Below, one piece after another: positions 62,877 through 64,000 of a stretch of 64,000 nucleotides of DNA. The position numbers and the translations under genes are program-made. A model generated the notes under the pieces. It was given only the letters and a program-made list of their open reading frames with translations, was not told the origin of the DNA and searched no databases. Location of the stretch: positions 806,001 to 870,000 of the forward strand of contig CANLLZ010000001.1 of NCBI GenBank assembly GCA_947492235.1. The letters are read 5' to 3'. This DNA is from an uncultured Altererythrobacter sp. (GTDB lineage: Bacteria > Pseudomonadota > Alphaproteobacteria > Sphingomonadales > Sphingomonadaceae). Numbering within the stretch: the stretch's first letter is position 1; every line of letters begins with the position of its first letter.

Positions 62877-64000
62877 ATGCGCCGCTTCTTCACCGCCCTC
62901 GCTCTTTCCACCGCGATCGTATCACCTGCTCTGGCAGGTCCGGTGGAAGACTATGAGGCTTTGCGCGAGGAGGTCTGGCAGGCGACTCTCGACAGCGCAC
63001 CGCAATTGGCAACCAGCATCGGCGACCGGCGCGGCGACGGGAAGCTGGGCGATATTTCGCTCGCTGAATATGATCGCCAGACGGCGCAGAGCAGGGCGTT
63101 TCTGGAGCGATTGGACGCGATCGATGAAAGCGCATTGCCCGGTGATCTGCGGGTCGACTACGCGATCCTCAAGCGCAGTTTCGAAGACGGACTGGCAGGC
63201 GCCGGCTTCGACCAGAACCGCTATGTGATCTTCACCAATCGCGGCGGCTGGTTCACCTGGTTTGCCTCGCTCCCGCACAGGTCTCCCCTGTTCACGAAAG
63301 CAGATTACGAAAGCTATGTTTCCCGGCTGGAAGCATTTGCGAAAGTGAATGACGATGGCATCGCGCGCAGCCGCGAGGCGGTGGCGCGCGGGCTGACGCA
63401 GCCCTGCGGCCCGATGGAAGGGTTGGAAGACCGGATTTCGCAGCAGATTGTCGAGGATCACACACAGTCGCCCTTCTGGCGACCATTCGGCGAGCAACCT
63501 TCGACGATCAGCGATGCCGATTGGGCAGCCCTGACCAGCCGGGCGAGCGCGGCGCTGCAGGAGAGCGTGTTCCCGTCCTACCGCGAATTCCGCGACTTTT
63601 ATGTCGAAGAATACAAGCCCGAATGCCGCACCGGCACACCGGGTGTCCTCGCCACCCCGGGCGGTGAGGAGTATTATGCCTACCGCGTGAAGAGCTTCAC
63701 CACGACCGAGATGACGCCGGACGAAGTTCATGATCTGGGCCTGTCCGAAGTCGCCCGGATCCGCGCCGAAATGGTGGAAGTGGCAAGCAGCGCGGGGTAC
63801 GATACGCGCGAGGCCTATATCGAGCACCTGCGCACAGACCCGCAATATTACATGACGGATGCCGACGAGTATCTGCGCTATACGCAGGCTTTGGCGAAGG
63901 AAATCGACGGCTGGATGCCCAAGCTTTTCGGTAAGTTACCGCGCCAACCTTACACCGTTTCTCCAATTCCGGCAGCACAGGCACCGGGCAACACCACGGC
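62877..64000 (+). CDS. DUF885 family exported protein, 3' end cut off
   Basis: First 374 codons of a protein that runs past the window edge, so it has no stop here. A signal peptide (MRRFFTALALSTAIVSPALA, cleavage before GPVEDYEA) is followed by the DUF885 pattern: LREEVWQATLDSAPQLATSIGDRRGDGKLGDISLAEYDRQT, FTNRGGWFTWFASLPHRSPLFTKADYESYVSRLEAFA, EEYYAYRVKSFTTTEMTPDEVHDLGLSEVARIRAEM. DUF885 proteins look like metallopeptidases but the HExxH-like region lies further downstream and is not in view. ATG 62877 follows CGGGAG. Confidence 0.85.
   Translation, partial: MRRFFTALALSTAIVSPALAGPVEDYEALREEVWQATLDSAPQLATSIGDRRGDGKLGDISLAEYDRQTAQSRAFLERLDAIDESALPGDLRVDYAILKRSFEDGLAGAGFDQNRYVIFTNRGGWFTWFASLPHRSPLFTKADYESYVSRLEAFAKVNDDGIARSREAVARGLTQPCGPMEGLEDRISQQIVEDHTQSPFWRPFGEQPSTISDADWAALTSRASAALQESVFPSYREFRDFYVEEYKPECRTGTPGVLATPGGEEYYAYRVKSFTTTEMTPDEVHDLGLSEVARIRAEMVEVASSAGYDTREAYIEHLRTDPQYYMTDADEYLRYTQALAKEIDGWMPKLFGKLPRQPYTVSPIPAAQAPGNTT

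Overview
The window is 64 kb of high-GC, tightly packed chromosome from an alphaproteobacterium. It is most likely a member of the Sphingomonadales close to Erythrobacter/Altererythrobacter. Support: a DivL-type pseudo-histidine kinase beside tsaE, AddAB instead of RecBCD, the AmgK/MurU recycling pair, single-gene Flp pilins, an SdhE-Mfd/RecG cluster, and REP-like repeats that encode the peptide RPEPVEG when read through, a hallmark I associate with sphingomonads. The species assignment is inference.

Layout. 1-780: a low-GC edge with an AlpA-like helix-turn-helix gene and REP-like repeats. 778-5462: a TspO protein, a DEAD-box RNA helicase, glutathione reductase and a proline-tailed lipoprotein. 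5575-17108: a propionyl-CoA to succinyl-CoA locus (pccB, epimerase, methylmalonyl-CoA mutase, pccA) that also carries biotin synthase, O-acetylhomoserine sulfhydrylase, a DUF3445 haem oxygenase-like protein, an esterase-like protein and two low-GC small membrane-protein genes. 17211-21225: small genes (csaA, a GNAT acetyltransferase, a cyclase), then aroK-aroB. 21312-26948: a secreted Pro/Ala-rich helical protein with xerD, accA and an M48-LysM lipoprotein. 27028-28151: two Flp pilins, mutT and tRNA-Arg(ACG), followed by a duplicated tRNA tail plus terminator. 28415-31066: hemerythrin, a phospholipase D family protein and folE. 31145-34060: peroxiredoxin, a secreted protein and ahcY, which has a perfect palindromic operator and a foldable leader.

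34204-45527: an operon-like run divL-tsaE-amgK-murU-addB-addA with mostly 4-base start/stop overlaps, then trxA. It links cell-cycle signalling, tRNA modification, peptidoglycan recycling and double-strand break repair. 45529-47558: an inositol-monophosphatase family gene and argJ on the minus strand. 48026-52313: secA, a sulfotransferase-like gene with a TTG start and a TauE/SafE exporter. 52320-54724: tRNA-Asn(GTT), nadK and an EAL protein with a ruined GGDEF site. 54721-60664: mfd and sdhE divergent from recG. 60673-64000: an outer-membrane porin, a low-molecular-weight tyrosine phosphatase and the start of a DUF885 protein that runs off the window.

Most of the content is core housekeeping. 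I found no prophage, CRISPR array or complete mobile element. The most unusual things are a REP-like inverted repeat read in frame through the linker of methylmalonyl-CoA mutase, two low-GC membrane-protein genes inserted between propionate and biotin genes, the ahcY leader, and the tRNA-Arg tail duplication. Functions come from motif recognition by eye; no database search was run.
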